The notes under the pieces are model-generated. The model had not been told where the DNA came from, ran no database searches, and saw only the letters and a list, made by a program, of their open reading frames with translations. Positions 22,998 to 38,733 of a stretch of 64,000 nt of DNA are shown one piece after another. This DNA is from Chrysomallon squamiferum (taxonomy: Eukaryota; Mollusca; Gastropoda; Neomphalida; Peltospiridae): contig CM022665.1 of NCBI GenBank assembly GCA_012295275.1, positions 24,463,946 to 24,527,945 of the forward strand. The letters run 5' to 3'. Numbering within the stretch: the first letter of the stretch is position 1; each line of letters begins with the position of its first letter. Both the position numbers and the translations under genes were made by a program.

Positions 22998-25900
22998 TTT
23001 TTTTTTTTTAATAATAAAAATTATCTTTCATTTTGGCATTGCTGGGATGTTTTCTAATACATTTAAAAAAAAAAAAAAAAAAAAAATTAAGCACTTTCAT
23101 TTACAGTTATAAACTAAATCAGTTTAAAGTCCTATCAAAAATTTAACCAATAATATTCTAAAATATGATCTTAAGAAAAACAAAAGCAATATTTGTATTC
23201 TTAAATTTTATTTTCAGATTTTCATTTATGACACAAGTTGTATCATTAGAATACATGATTAGTTTCACAGAAAACTCATCAAACTCACACGAAAACAGTC
23301 CTGTGTTATCTCAGCAGGCCTAATCTTAACTTTCTATGGTAGGAAGATAGTATTTCTGCATGCATGTAGTTTAATAAACAAAACTATTGTTTTAAAAGAA
23401 GTTTAGTTAGTTCCAAATAGCCATATAATAATGTTAATAAGAAATTTTATTGATATAAAATAAAAGCTGAAAACAAGACATAAAAATCGGGTTTATGGTA
23501 ACTGTTTTTAGTAACAAGGTTATTTTAATAAACAGTTTAATTATATTGTTTCATATACACAGCCTTATTTGAGTATTAACTTTTTTATTTCATTCTTCAA
23601 AGTGAACAAAAGCATAAATTAAATTTAAAAGAAAAGAAATATCTATTAATAATGAAAACATAAATTTAAAATGTTTTAAAGGCAAAAATATCTGTTAATA
23701 CTCAAAAATAATAATTAAAAAAAATGAAAACAAAAATTTATTTAATGATTTTCATCATAGGAGGTAAATTAAAAATATATATTGTAATTTTTTTTAAATA
23801 AACTGCTTTTTTATCTTTTGAGACTTCTTACCACTGGCAATGAATGTAAGCATCATGTACACTCTGGTACAACTTTGACTTCCCACCAATACATATTAAA
23901 ATATACAAAAATAATTTTGTAATGTAATACTTAATGGTTGTGAATATTGAGTATCTCTCTTATTTGCTCGCTCTTAACTGTACAGTACATTTTTGGGATA
24001 TAGTTTACACAAGTGTGCATAAAAACTAATTTGATCAAGAAATGAACATGATTGGGGGTTTTAAATCATTTTCATCATCCATATATTTTTAACTGATGAA
24101 AAAATCAATTGAATATAGAAAGTTCATTCATATAAACTGTATTAATTTAATTTAGAAAATTTTGTAACATACACCTACTCAAAAAAGACAATTACCTTGA
24201 GTAAAATTCTGTTAAATATAAGTTAATAACATTATTATAAAAAGCAGTATTAAATAATCTCTTCTTTTTTTTTTACTGATTAAAAATCTGAATTAAAAAA
24301 TAATTAGGCAAAACTAATAGCTTAAAAAGATTATATGTATATATATATATAAAGACAGAGTGAAAGAAAGAACTAAATAAATAAATAAATTATTGCGTAA
24401 GACATTCCAGCAACAAATAAAAAAAAAGAACTAACAAATAATTTAAACTAATTTATTGCACATGACACATTTTGTTTTTCTTCAGAAAAATATTATCAAA
24501 ACAAGGTGTATAGAACCAACACTGGTGTAAACAACCATTAAAAACTGTTGGTATATTCATAAATAAAGGGTAAAATAAATATTAATAATTAAAATACCCT
24601 TCTTCTCAAAATCCACTCACAATGAAAATATTCATTGTTATTTGAAAATTACAAATGTCTTGATTTTTGTCTTTAAGCTGACTTCAGTATTACAAGTATT
24701 TAAAAACAAAAAATAAATTAAAAAAGGACTTTGTTGGATAAACTGTTATTTTTGTTATGTTTAAAACTAAATTTATTGTGTTTCTAAACCAGTAATCTCA
24801 TGTTTAATTCAACAGTAAAAGAACATGTATTATTATTTCAACTAATGGCATTGAATTGCAAATAATTTACCACTTCACAAATATTAAGCAATTGCTCACT
24901 CCCTATTAATAAATTACATGTAATATTTACATATTTATAATGGGTTTATTACACTGGTGAAAATAAGTTAAATGGAACAACTGTTTTTTCATGGTACAAT
25001 TAATAAAATGGAGCTAACAGCAAAACTATCTAATTAAAATATGGCTTTGTGCACACTCATATTGACCAATTTACATTTTCATGCAATAACACATTTTACT
25101 TGTTGTTTTCAGTTTTTTTCTCTCACAAACAAAAGCATATAAAACTATGCCACAATTTGACATTAGTATAATGTGAATATTTTGAAAATAATAATTAGAT
25201 TTTGTTTTAATTATTATTATTTTTTTTAATTTATTATTTTTTTAAAAACCTTTTTTTTTTTAAATTATTCATTTATTTTTTTTGCTGAGTATTATATTAG
25301 TCAGCAAACAAACCAAACCAATTAAAATTAAAAAAATAAATCACTGAAATTTAATTAAATAACAGTAATCTTTTTTTCTTTATTAAAAGTAATGTTTGTA
25401 ATAAATTAATAAAATTTTATATATTTACTTTAAAAATGCAAAACAGAACTTTCTTTAAAGAATAAAATATAAAAGCATGCATAAAGTAATTTTAAACTAA
25501 ACACTTCGTGTATAATATTATCTTATTCTAGGAATGGACAAAAATGAAAAAGCATTGAGTACTGTGAATAAAATAATTCTATATGGATATTCAGTACTAA
25601 CAGAAACATTTAAACATTGCACTTTTGATTATTTCTTGTGTCATAATATATCAAATATTGAACTGTATATATTGCAGAATGTGGAAATCAAAATTTGGCA
25701 CATGCACATTCATCAATATTCATAAACATCATTAGTAAATAACTTCATTAAAATATAAAGTAATATCAGTTATATGACATGTTGAATGATACATATACTA
25801 CATTGTTTTCATCTGATCTTACAACAGTGAAGCACAGAATAATATAACTATCTGTTTTTCACGCACTAAACATTAAAGTTCAAGAGCAGAGACAGCTAGT

Positions 25901-26764
25901 ATTTAAAATATTAACTTTCAAACAAGCAACACATAGAACCAATTACCTAATTTCTAGTTTTTCAAACAAAACATATTTTAAATTCATTTTTCATATAACA
26001 AATAACATCAGGAAAAACAAAAAACTTGTGATCAAAAAGGTTAACAATGAAAAACCTTGCAAATAAATATTTATTATTGTTATTATTATATTTTAATCCA
26101 TTCTTGTATCAAAGAATAAGGTTCATCCTGTACAATTCATACTTCTGTTGACTTACTTCTGCAAAGATCAAAGTGGCAGATATTCTAAAATTCTGATTTT
26201 CCATCTTTTACGTTCATCATAATACACAAATACCAGTCCAAGTTTTGTATTTATTTCATACAATTGAAATTTTATGACCATCTCAGTATTTATCGTTTCA
26301 GAGACAGCCAACAAAACAGAACACTCTACAAAACTCTAATTAAAAATTCTACTGCAGCCAGTTTTCATTACTTTCTAAACACATCCACACAATTAGTAGA
26401 GGTCTTAGAAAACAAAAAACAAAGAAAAACCAAGGAAATAAAAGGCTGTGATAATTTTATCTATGGGTTCTTCACAGCAAATACTAAAGCACAGTTAATG
26501 CAAATAAACAACATTTAAATTTCTATAACAAAATAGTTTTCTGAAGAAATAACTCCAGTTGATTAAAATTAATAAAAGGACAATCATTCACTTCTGTGTA
26601 ACTGTACAATTCATATCAAAATCTGAATAAAACTTTAAGATGAAAACTAAACTGGAACTGTCATCAGTGATGAAAAATAACATGGGAATATTCTGTTTTG
26701 GATGTCACTGCAATATACAACACAAATTTTGTGTTGTAACAAAAAGACTTTGCTATTAAGCTTG
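22280..26764 (-). other. Convergent intergenic region / probable RyR 3'UTR
   Basis: AT-rich sequence between the globin-2 3' end and the RyR stop codon, with no supported gene. CpG is rare here, as in the RyR introns, whereas it is common left of about 22.3 kb. This suggests that part or all of the stretch is transcribed with RyR. Minus-strand AATAAA signals are many, for example at 26250-26255, so the true 3' end cannot be fixed by reading. It contains poly-T and poly-A blocks at about 22946-23010 and 23065-23086. Confidence 0.4.
23371..23448 (+). repeat. Dispersed repeat, copy 2
   Basis: Same-orientation match to 12657-12728. It lies in the probable RyR 3'UTR or convergent intergenic region and is more diverged at both edges. 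Confidence 0.7.
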
Positions 26765-27108
26765 TCAAGAAACTTCATTTTCATACTGTTTGCGAAAGCA
26801 TTCTCCCACTGGAATAAAGTTCCAGCATCGTTGTTGATACAACTCCCACACATAAGTTTCCTATAAACATTAAAAACAAAAAGAAAAAAAAAAAAAAAAA
26901 TTTCAAACCTTAACAAAGATTAAGCATATAATATATGTAGGAAAAAAAAATGATATTTGAAAAACAAAGAAAAACTTATTTTTTAAATGTAAATTAGTTT
27001 TAATGAATCTGTTTAATAAATAAGCAGAAAAATAAGTTTAATTTTCTTATACATGTAAAATGATTTATTTGAAGTATTCCACTTACAATAATAATAACAG
27101 AAATAATA

Positions 27109-27139
<31 letters not shown>

Positions 27140-27982
27140 GTAATATTGAAAATGAAAATGAAAATGGGAAAACAGAATAGAAAAAGAAAGGTAAAACTCA
27201 CTTGTCCAGTATACTCTGTGTCAGGCTTATTAATTAAGTGCATCAAAAAGAACCTGAATAATAAAAAATAAAAAATAAAATAAATATTTAGTCTTTAACT
27301 TAACATGCTACAGAAAGTACATATGTTTTGCAGTTTTGCCTTATGTTAATTATTGGGTTTTAAAGTTTATTTTACATCTTTTTTTTTCTTTGTTTGTTTC
27401 TTTTAACTGAAATAAACAAAACAATCCTTGACCAACAACATTCTTCAAGAAATAAAAGACAACAATTGGTTTTTAATATTTTTAAAATTTTGTGGAAACT
27501 GCAGTGTCAATAAAATAAATACATGTTTTATTAAAAACAATACTTACATATAGTTCGCAAAATTATGTTCATTTTGGACATGAGTCTCAAACCCATGCGG
27601 CACTTTGTCGAAATATTCTTTTCCAATCCCACAAATGAAACATTTGGACTGAAATTACAAGATATTTTATTAATTAACAAAGCTTATAATATTATGACAT
27701 TCAACTCTTTGAAAACAGTGTTACATACATATCCACTCTTTATTTTTCAAACCGAACATATTGAAACCTTCAGTCAAATAAATTAACCAATAACTTCCCA
27801 TATCTTTATTAAATGGTTATTAATATTTAAATTATTTATCCCTGACATACAAGAATAGTGTTATTAATGATGATATGTAAAACGATAAATATTTAACAGG
27901 TGAAATATCAATAGTACCTCCATGTCTTCTTTGACTTGTTCTAACTGATCTCTCAATTCTCCAAAGGCATCAATAATCAAAC
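26765..27982 (-). CDS. RyR: RyR exons 54-57: S6 extension and C-terminal zinc domain
   Basis: Exons 27918-27982, 27548-27648, 27202-27253 and 26765-26860. They encode the S6 cytoplasmic extension ([13 protein letters not shown]), then a zinc site: Cys2278 and Cys2281 in KCFICG, and His2298 and His2303. The spacing equals that of vertebrate RyR1 C4958/C4961/H4978/H4983. Then come [20 protein letters not shown] and the terminal block ending QYENEVS before TGA. This end is intact and of normal family length. Confidence 0.98.
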
Positions 27983-28719
27983 CTAAAAATGTTAAATGTT
28001 GAAACAAATTTATATCAATGTTAATCATTTTATACATAGTTTAATCTTTGTATTTCCTACAGAAAACAAAAATAAAATAAAATAAAATAAAATAACTATT
28101 TTGATTAGATTATATTTTACAGATAACTAGTTTTCACTTTTATCCAACAAAAAACAACAAATAATCTGTAATTAGAGGGAAAAAATTAATTAGTATTTTA
28201 TGAGTGAATTTGGCTGATACAGTAAAGCAAAAAAAATCTTTATAAATAATAATAAAAGCTGATGACCTTGTATAATGGCCAGCAGAATAACAATGACAAA
28301 GAAGAAGAAGGTGATGTCAAAGAGAATTCGGTACACTTCATATGGATCTCCATCTGCTGGTTCTATCTCATCACCAATTCCTCCTCCAGCCCTCACACCA
28401 GTATGCAGATGATAAACAAAACACTAAAATAATAATAATGAATACAGTTTATATTTAATTATATTTTGAAGTTACTATATCACTGTAGATTTAATTGTGA
28501 ACAAAAAAAAAAAAAAAAAAAAAACACAAATTAATATTTTCATTCATATACTGTAAAAGAATTTCATGCAGACCATTACAATGTGTTTATCAGATTTTAT
28601 CTTTTTCTTTTTAATTTTAATTTTAATTAAGTAATTAATTAATTAATTTATTTAGTACCTCCATGACTTTTATAAAATTCCTATAATAATTTTTTCTATT
28701 CTTTTATTCTATTGATTTC

Positions 28720-28757
<38 letters not shown>

Positions 28758-28812
28758 TTCCTCCCATAATTATTACATAAATTAATTTTGTGAAACAAAT
28801 ATTCAGTTTACT

Positions 28813-28895
<83 letters not shown>

Positions 28896-31800
28896 TTTAC
28901 ATACTTTTAGACTATCAATAATTAAGCGGTAAAATGTGATATTTTACAAAGAACACAAATTAAAAAACTTACTGTCATCATGTCATGGCATTTGTAGTCA
29001 ACCTGGCCATCTTCCTCCTTTACGTAGAACTTACGGAAGAAGTTGAATGCCACAACAGTATAAATATACACCAACACACACAGCAGCATCACAGTCAACA
29101 CCAGCTGAAATGCCCATGTGTTATAAATTAACATTACATAAATCAAAATCAAAACCCTCAATGGGTTTTACTTTCAGTTTGAATAATACAAAATAATAAT
29201 AAAAAGGTAAATGAAATCCTGGAAATAAATATTTGTAATATGAATTTCATCTTTTTAAAAACAGTGAAAATACTCTTGTAGCAAGACAAATGAAAACTAC
29301 ATTTATTATCAACACAAGCAAATGAAAACTCTAAATTATGATATGAAAGAAATCTGAATGAAAATGCATTAAATTTGATCATATCTGAAAATAACAAAAG
29401 TTAATTAATAAAAGTTTTTTTTTTAAATTAGAAAAAAGCACAATATAGCAAGTAATATATAATAATTAACAATTTTAGGAACTAGGATACTAAAATATTT
29501 TTAAAATTTTAAAACATTTAAAAATAATAAAACCCATAAACTCAGTATAGGCATAAAAACATATATGTATGCTAATTAAAAAAAAATTTAAAATAAATTA
29601 AAATAAAAAATAAATTAATAGGACATAGTTCTGCACAAAATGTAATAAGACTAGCAGTAGTTACCTGTTTTCCATTGTGTGTTACAGACTGCATTATGGT
29701 TCTCAGAGTCTTGAAACCAATGGCAACATCAAGCAGGTGGGCAGCGAAGAAGAAATAGTTGAAGTTGCCAAAAACGGAGAACAAAAAATACCAAACTATG
29801 TATAGGAAGGACTGAAAAAAAGCAAATGGATGAAAATTATATTACAACCATTTATTATTAATAAGTTTTCAAATGATATTTTAAAAAATAATGGAAAACA
29901 TCTCTGATTCATTATAATATAAAAAGATATTCTTCAAAGATTAGGTATAATTGTTTTGTATTTAATCTCTGAAACTTATGTAAATTAGAAAATACTGACA
30001 ACCTTAAAACATTAGGAAAACCTTTACCAGTACTATTTTGGTGATACATCAAACATTTAGAAAAAGAATATGATTCAAGGTCACACAAGACAAGCTGTTT
30101 GCCACTGCATCAACAACTCTGAAGTTTTTTAATATTATCTTTGTATAGGCAGGATAAGAAATGGAACTGTTTGTAAAATTTAACACTGAAAAATATGCAA
30201 GATAATAAACATACACATGTTTCAAGACTTCACAGTTTTAATTAAATCTATCTTTCTTTATTTGCCATCATGCAGATTTAATGGACTCGTTAAGAATTCA
30301 CTTTTATGCTTAACAACACATTCTGATTTGCACTGTCTGTTTTCTGTTGAATTGTAACACAGAATATCTACTTACATTGTCAGTGAAGATTACTCCCCAT
30401 TTCCAGATCTGATACTGCAAGTCAATGCTGACCAATCTAGAATCAGAAAAAGAGGAAAGAATTACTATAAGTTTGTATCTGGATTATCAATTCAACTAAA
30501 ATTTATTCAGATATATTTATATTTTAAATATTAAACCAACAAAACTGCTGGTAACAAAGAATAAAATAAGCATATATGGATGCATGGTAGGTGTCATTTT
30601 CGCTTGTTATACCATGATGGAATACAAAAATAAATGAAAATGCCAGATATTCTCAATAAGACATATCTGCAATGATTGACCCATGTTTAATTTTTATTTG
30701 TGATCACAATAACATTGCGGTGTCACAAACTTCTTATTTTATCATAACACTTTATTATTAACAAAGATTGTTGGTTAGCAAGAAACACAATGATTTATAA
30801 ATAATTAGATCATTTATACACAGCGGCAAAAATACTTCAGTGTTTATAAGTCATATGAATATACAATTTTTTAATAGGATTTAAAATAACAGTATGCTGA
30901 GACAGATAAACAACACTTACAAAGCTGTAAATCTTGACTTCTGTTCACTGTCTGCAGTGATAGTATCACCTTTCTCCATGCCTAGCAGATTGCTGATAGC
31001 TTCATAATCATACTGTTCTGAGTAGCGAGAACGAACCTTTTTCTTAACAAACTTGTCCCAGTAACTTTCTGGAAAGGACTGAGTACTCAGCACCAGTTTA
31101 TCCCAGTGTGCCTTCAGGTCATCATCTCCTGGCTGTTCTGCTATATACAGTCCTTCAAATTCAAGTTTTCTAGCAATTTCTTTTTCTCGTTTGAAAATTA
31201 CTAAAGGCACTTTAAGACAGTAGTATCCGACAAGCATGGAGAACGATATCAGTGTGTGTATCACTGCAAAACATCGCATCACTATCTCCAAATAGGAGAG
31301 GTCACCTTCAATTATAACAATCTCTTCAACTTCAGCTTCTTCAGAGTCAGTGGCATTTACATTTTCTTCTAAGTTGCCATCTGCATCTGGCATCACCTTG
31401 GCAACCTACATGGAACATTTTATATTCAGATTTCATTAAATACTGATACAGTAACATTCCACATTATGTAAATTTTATAAATTTCAAACTGGAGAAAATT
31501 AATTCAATGAAGAGAGTAAATTTCTGTTTGATTAGATATGATTAATGAATATTTTTAAAAGAAATATTTGGTATCCTTCCTAGAAACCCTTTCAGAGATT
31601 ATTTTCTCAATATTAAGGAAATAGAAAAAAATATATTTCACTATATTTATAAAATAAATACTTACCTTGTAGAAAAGGAGAATAAAGTTGATGGCAAATG
31701 CCAAAGCCAAAGCCAGGTATTTGAAGTTATAGAAATTTCTTGCAAACAAACTCTGTAAAACAAACAAACAAATTTTAAAAAAAATTCTTTAAAAAAGAAT

Positions 31801-33146
31801 TTAAAAAAACATATATGCACAAAAACATTTTCTGATGAAGTTATTAAATGGTTTAGTTACCAGTATGTATTTTCCATAATCAAAAGAGGGTACTTCTTGT
31901 TCTTCTTCTTCAGATTTCTGAACACCTTCTCCAACAGCAGGATCAACAACACTAGCAGCTCTGTGGAGTAAAATTTTAAAAAATACTGTATATAAAATTA
32001 TTGAATAATTAAAACTTACATTTAGTTACATTTACAAAATTTAATACAGAAAAACATTTCATGCTCTATGTATAAAATGTATTGAAATTAATAATTTATA
32101 AAACTGATTATAAATAAATGCAGATTACATACACTATTCAAATGAGTAGCATATCTAATATAGATTAAAATGTGAGTTTTGTTTCAGAAAAGATAAAATA
32201 ACATACACTTTACGATAACTTACATCAACTTGTTCTGTATGAAATAATCATTGTGATAACAAATTATATAATTCTAATCACATACAGAAAGATCATGCTG
32301 AAGCCATATTACTGGAATATATCATATTTTTCACAAGATAATTATTACAAACTTTCAAACAATAATTATATCATAAAATAATCTGACAAAGAGTTGTATC
32401 CCTCTGTATAGCTTTATTCACATTATATATGAAATCACAATTTTACAAATAAATGCATCATAATATAATGAAAATTTTACCTGACAAGTTCGGGTGTCTG
32501 AATTACAGGTGCTGCCTGCATAGTAGGTGCAGGTGCCTCAGTTTTATACACTATTTTCTCCTGAACTATCTGTAATATGAAATAATATACTTGAATAAAG
32601 TTACAGGCAAAAGTTTCTAAAACTAAGGAATAACAAATTTAAAAACTGCCATTATATCACAGACATTGAAAAAATATGTCTTATTATTTTACAAAGTTAG
32701 CAAATATATATATAAAAAACAAAAATGTTTACTAGATTTATCACTTGAAAATTTGTATCTGTTTTCACTGACTTTAAAGTTTTAGGTTTACTCACACAGA
32801 CATAACACTGAAGCTGAAATGCTCCACACATTAATAAAATCACACTTTCAAACAATACAATAAAAGGTATGCAAATTATTTTTAAACACATTATTTGTAT
32901 ACACACACAGTTTTATGAAAAGGCAAAAAAATAAATAAATAAATAAATAAAACTAATTACTTCAGCCAAATAAGCAAGTAAATACCTCAGTAGTCTCTGT
33001 TGCGGACTGCCCAATGACTCCATTCAGAGTTGTGTCCCCTGCAACACCATTTGGCATATTGCTATCAGCATTTGTTGTTCCAGGTGGAGCAGTGGATAAT
33101 GGTGGGACAGATTTCTCTCCATTCATCACATTTCTGTTAAAAAGTC

Positions 33147-33195
<49 letters not shown>

Positions 33196-36100
33196 GTAGT
33201 AGTAGTAGTAGTAGTACTAGTAGTAGTAGTATTGGTAATATTAGTTGTAATAGTAACAGTAGCAATAATAATGGATAAATCACATTTTACTGTTGGTACT
33301 GCTGTTTGAATGTTAGTTTTAAAGAAATTGTACTGCTCAGTTTTAAAATATAAAACAAAACAATAAATTTATCTCTTTAGATAATATTTATAATCGTAAA
33401 TGTGTTTTGATTCCTGCTATAGATCACACTTTTATGTATTAATTTCATGTTATTAAATTACATCACAAGATTATGCACCAAGTATATACATCACTTGTGA
33501 CTATAATACAGTCAATATAAACACATACTGATTGGTATCCATAGGAGAATCACTAGGTAATGGTGGCTTCAGATCCCCATTTTCATCAGGCGGGTACAAT
33601 CCCACTATTGGTGCACCCAGTGCTAATGGACCCACTGGTGCTGGCGGAACTTCCTCAGCCTTTGTCTCCTCAGCATCCTTATCTCCCATCATCATGTTAA
33701 TGAGAAACTTCATCAGAGTCCTGTAAAACAAATAATAACATATCACAGCCTTTTTAAAATCATGCAGGATATACTTCTTGTGAAAGGACAGAGATATTAT
33801 GAGCATACGTTTTAATTATTCTTAGAAAAGACTCAGTAATATTGTAATGATTAATGAAGAATTACTTATAACATACAAATAACAAACAATAAGAAAAAAG
33901 AAAGAAAAAACAAACATATAAAAAATGAATAAGGATAAGCTAATTAAATAAAAGATAGTTTTATACATGATTAATCTTCCTGGTGATCTTTTTGAAAAGC
34001 AGTTCAAGGGTTCAGAACATATCTGCCATATGGCCTAGAAATCAAATGATTTAAAGTTTCAAAATACATATATTAATAATACCAGTTAAATTATCAGATA
34101 AATGTATAACACAATTACCAGAAAATGTGAAAGATGAGAGTCAACAGAAGGAATGCCATTTTGAACGTGAGTTTGATGGATGCCACAAACAGCTGCCAGT
34201 ATGTCATGCTTTTCACTGTCTTGTAGGTTTTCTTCAGGTTTGTCCAGGTTAGGAAGGAAAGTAAGGCAGACAGGTTGTCTTTGATGAACCTGTATGTCAA
34301 CACAACTGGCTCAAGTACACTGAAATACAAAAAAGATAAAAGTTGTTTTAAAGCAGCTACAATAGCTATCCCCATACTTTTAAATTTTTAAAGTATACTT
34401 GAAAAAGATGAATGTAAGTGTGTTATATTATATACTGAGTCTTAAAATTTTAAACTGCATATATAAGAAACCTTACTTAATATAATATGTATAGCCATAC
34501 CTAAAATGATGATGATGATGATGATGATGATAATAATCATGATCATAATAATAATAATAATAATAATAATGTATAATTTCAGTGTGCTTTGTTAGGTCAA
34601 AAGAAATTTGAAATTAGATTTTACAAAAAGATGAAGACAGAGAGTCAGATGGATGGGTTGAAAGAAATAAAGAAAGACCAGCAAAATGCACAGAAAGTTC
34701 AGAGATTTTGATGAGTTTGTTTTATGTTGGATTGTGAAAAGGAGTTCAGTTGTATCAGTGTTACATGTGTTTGAGTTTTTCTGCTTATTTTATAAGATTA
34801 ATAGTTTAAAAGATAGGGGAGAAACAAAAACGTTTTTTAAATTCGGTTTCATGTCTTTTTCTTTCTTTTTTTGAAATTTTTAATCTGAAATGATATAATC
34901 AAAATTCCAAAATTAACTTTAAGGTTTATGAAATGTAAAATATAATAATAGTAATAATATAATAATGTTGATTAAAAAAAAAAAAAAAAAATTCTGATCT
35001 GTAATCATTATTAAATAATTTGGGACATTTGTTTCTGAAAATGATTGATAAAATAACAGAGTGGTGTTGTAAATGATCAAAATTATTAGCAATGATATTT
35101 GGGGAAAAAAAAGTTATATGTGCAAGCATCAAGGTTTTTAAATTAAGAAAATAGAAATGAACAGTTATTTGGGGCAGGAGTAACAAAATACTGAATAATA
35201 TATTCTGTTAAAAGTACTGTTTTATCATTTAATTTGAAATCTCTTTTCAAATTTAATATTTAATATTTAAATTTACATGTAATACTTACAATCTTTATAT
35301 GTTCAGAATAAATTATAAACTAATTCTGACAATCATTTTCATGAATTAATTAATTAACAGTTAACAAAAACTGGAAACCATCATTAGCACATTTATTGAA
35401 TTTTTTAACAAGTCATGCTTAAAATCAAGGTGCATTTTCGTGGCTGATTTTCATGGACTGAAAAGGTAATAAACAAATTCAATAACCTTGTTCCTGGTTC
35501 TTTTGGTTTTGTTTGACTGAAATAATATCACAACAGACTACAACATGCTATCAACTAAAGATAACACTGAATCTACAACAGAATACATAACATATAATGC
35601 TATTTTTGTATATGTAGTTATCTTAAACAATGTATCTGTGCTCACTATTCCAATAACAAAGGAAATTAAACTGACAATATGGAAAAGCAAAAAATATAAA
35701 AATAATTAATTGCTTTCACTAATAGCATTAGTTAAAAATAGTAGTAATGCTCTAACAAGCAGACAAAAAAAATGTTTAAGAATCAAACCAACTACTAATC
35801 TGTCTTTTAAAATTCAGTTATAAAAAAAGAACATTTTCATTCACAAATTTTTATAACTATTCTATTTAGATGTCTAAACAAGTTCTGCATGCCGATAAAA
35901 GATATGAAAGTTTTTTTTATACATTAAAATCCTTTAAGAAATACAAAATTTGTTTAAGCATTTTATTTCCCTCTTCATTCCAAAATGTTTTCAAGAATAT
36001 TTTGAAAAATTTGTGTTTATTTTAATAATAAAATTACCATATAAAATGCTAAATATATTTTCATAACTGTGGGTGTCGCTATAATTAAATATGTTAGTCA

Positions 36101-38702
36101 GTAATTTTATTTTATTTTTTAATACATATATTTTTTATTGTCCCAAAACTGTTTTATGATAATGAGCTGGTTGGGGCACTAATTTCATTACCATAATTAC
36201 AAAGCTTTAAACAAATGTTACATTCTTAATCTAAGAATAATTTCATCAGTATTTTAACTAATGATCAACTCACCCTCCATCACCACTGAAACCAGCTCCA
36301 CTTCTCATAGCTGCAATCCTCTGTTCTTCAGCACTTATACTTGTTGCATGTTGCATCTGAAATAAAAGTTTATTAAATATTTTTTTATGATGATGAATTA
36401 ACTGACTGTCTTTTGGTTTCTTATCTGTTTAATATTTCAGTGTATGTAAACAGGCATTCTCACTAGTCAGTAGTGTTGTTTTGCTCAACATAAAATTGTT
36501 GAAGTTTCAAATTCTGTGACAGTTTACTGTAGAATGTAATACAAAATAAAACAAATTTCATTATTTAATGATAAATTTTAAGTAGACACCAATGTTTTTA
36601 TGATATTTGCTTATTGTTTTACATATTTTGTTACTTAATCTTTATTTTTGTTTTAAATAATATGCTTATTTATTTATTTATGTTTTCCAATTTCAAACTG
36701 ACAATACCTCAAAGATTGTGTCCTCACAGAAATTGATAAAACTTTCAAGTTTTTCCTTGTCTCCTCCTTCATTTACAACACTGTGTAAGAATGATCTCTT
36801 TGACTCCTGAACAAAAATGAAAAAATTGTTTTTATTAGTTAGAGAAGACTGTCTTTGTATAGTTCAGTTTTATTCAGAATGTTTTTTGTAAATTTTATAA
36901 ACTTATATATTTTTTTATCACTCCTTCATTATTATTATTACTATTTTTACTTTTATAGCTTGTGAAAAATTCTTTTGAATTTGATGATGATGATAATGAT
37001 AATTTCTGGTTTGTATATATCTATTCATTTACTTCTTTAATTTTTGTTCTTCATTTATATATTTCTTTACATGTCAGACAAGATGTGCAGAAATTTTGGA
37101 GAGTATCCTGATATAAAAAAAATTCTTGTTATTCTCATATCTGGCTGATTCATTATTACCTAACCCTTTTAAAAATCGTAATTTAGATTACAAACAAACT
37201 GATTACCTTAATCTGTGGTTTCTCCCACTGGTCAATGTGAGACTGTTTGATTTCAAAGTACACTCTTTCTATTCTGTTGGCACTGCCCATGATCTCAATC
37301 CTGCCCAGGTATGGCTCAAAGTAAGTCAAAACACTGGCTGCCTTTTCCAGGAGCCTCTCGAGTCTACAGGTGAGAATTAAGATTCATGTAATAAGAAAGG
37401 TAGATCAGAGGTACATTATTTAAATACCTGTATGTATACCACTGTGCTTTTATTTTTAGTGGACTAAAATTAACATTACTTTATAATTAGCCAAAAATTA
37501 AAGAGAGATAAATTTGTTGTTTTAAGAAAACATACATAAATTATGAAACTGAAATAACAATGAATTTCTAATATAAATGTTTTCTCCTTAAACACCTATA
37601 TAAATATTTATTTATTCACTTCATATTCTCATAGCCTCTAGAGAGAAAGAATTATATTTTGACAAAAACTGAAATGATGTTTGTATATATAATTATTACT
37701 GAATTCTCAAGAAATAAAGTTTCAAGGTTGTCTGTATCATCAAAAAAAATAAATAAAAAATAACATTTTGAAAAAGATATTTCTTTTTGCTTTCAAATGA
37801 AGAGTGAAAAATCAAAATACACGTAAATTAGTTTAAAACAACAAACCTGGGTTCATTTGGCATATGTTCAGACAGATTGGTAAGCAGTACAGCCATAGTG
37901 AAACCAATATCCTTAGCTGGATTGTGGAAACGATCTGTGAATTCATGGAAATCTACTTTGCCATCATGGTTAGCATCAACACACATCATAATGTATTCTA
38001 TTTCCTCTCTGCCAAAATACAAAAATAAAAATCATTTATGTATATTATTAGGCAATAAGTGTTTTTTAAAGTACATTTTTAAATTTCATGAAAGTACATT
38101 TAAAAATATAGAATTTGTTAATAAAAACCTATAAAGTATATGAAAGAGTATGTAAATTTAACTGCAAGTAAATAATACTCCCAAAAATTAATTGCAAAAG
38201 CTGCATAAAACTTCAAAAAAAAATAAAGAAAGAATAAAAATAAAATAAAACTACACTCTAAAGAAATATTTTGCAGTTAATATAGTCTTTGTGAAAGTTT
38301 ATATGAATATAATTTTATAATCTAGATTATTCGTACACACAAAATGGGTTTATTCATATGAATGTGAAAAAAAAAGTATTATTTTATTATTGCATTAATA
38401 AAAATGCAAACAACTGATATAACAAAAAATACACTGCAAAAAAGGTTAGTCAGAGCATGAAATCCAAGGGGAATGATAAGGGGAAAAATCACATTTTGCA
38501 GTAAATGTTCATAGTAAAATAAGTTTTGTAACAAAAATCAAAATGGATTCTCTGAAATAAAATCTTTAAATTATACACATGATAAATGCTCAAAACATTA
38601 TACACAATAAAATAATTTAAAAACACAAATTAAATCACTCCAGATTTAAAACTAAAAGACATAAATTTTAAAGTTAGACATTTCATTCCACAGTACCAAT
38701 TT

Positions 38703-38733
<31 letters not shown>

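Noticed and set aside
33532-33726. + strand Gly/Ser/Pro-rich frame
   Set aside because: Antisense shadow of RyR exon 44.
37126-37380. + strand 84-residue frame
   Set aside because: Antisense shadow of RyR exon 40.
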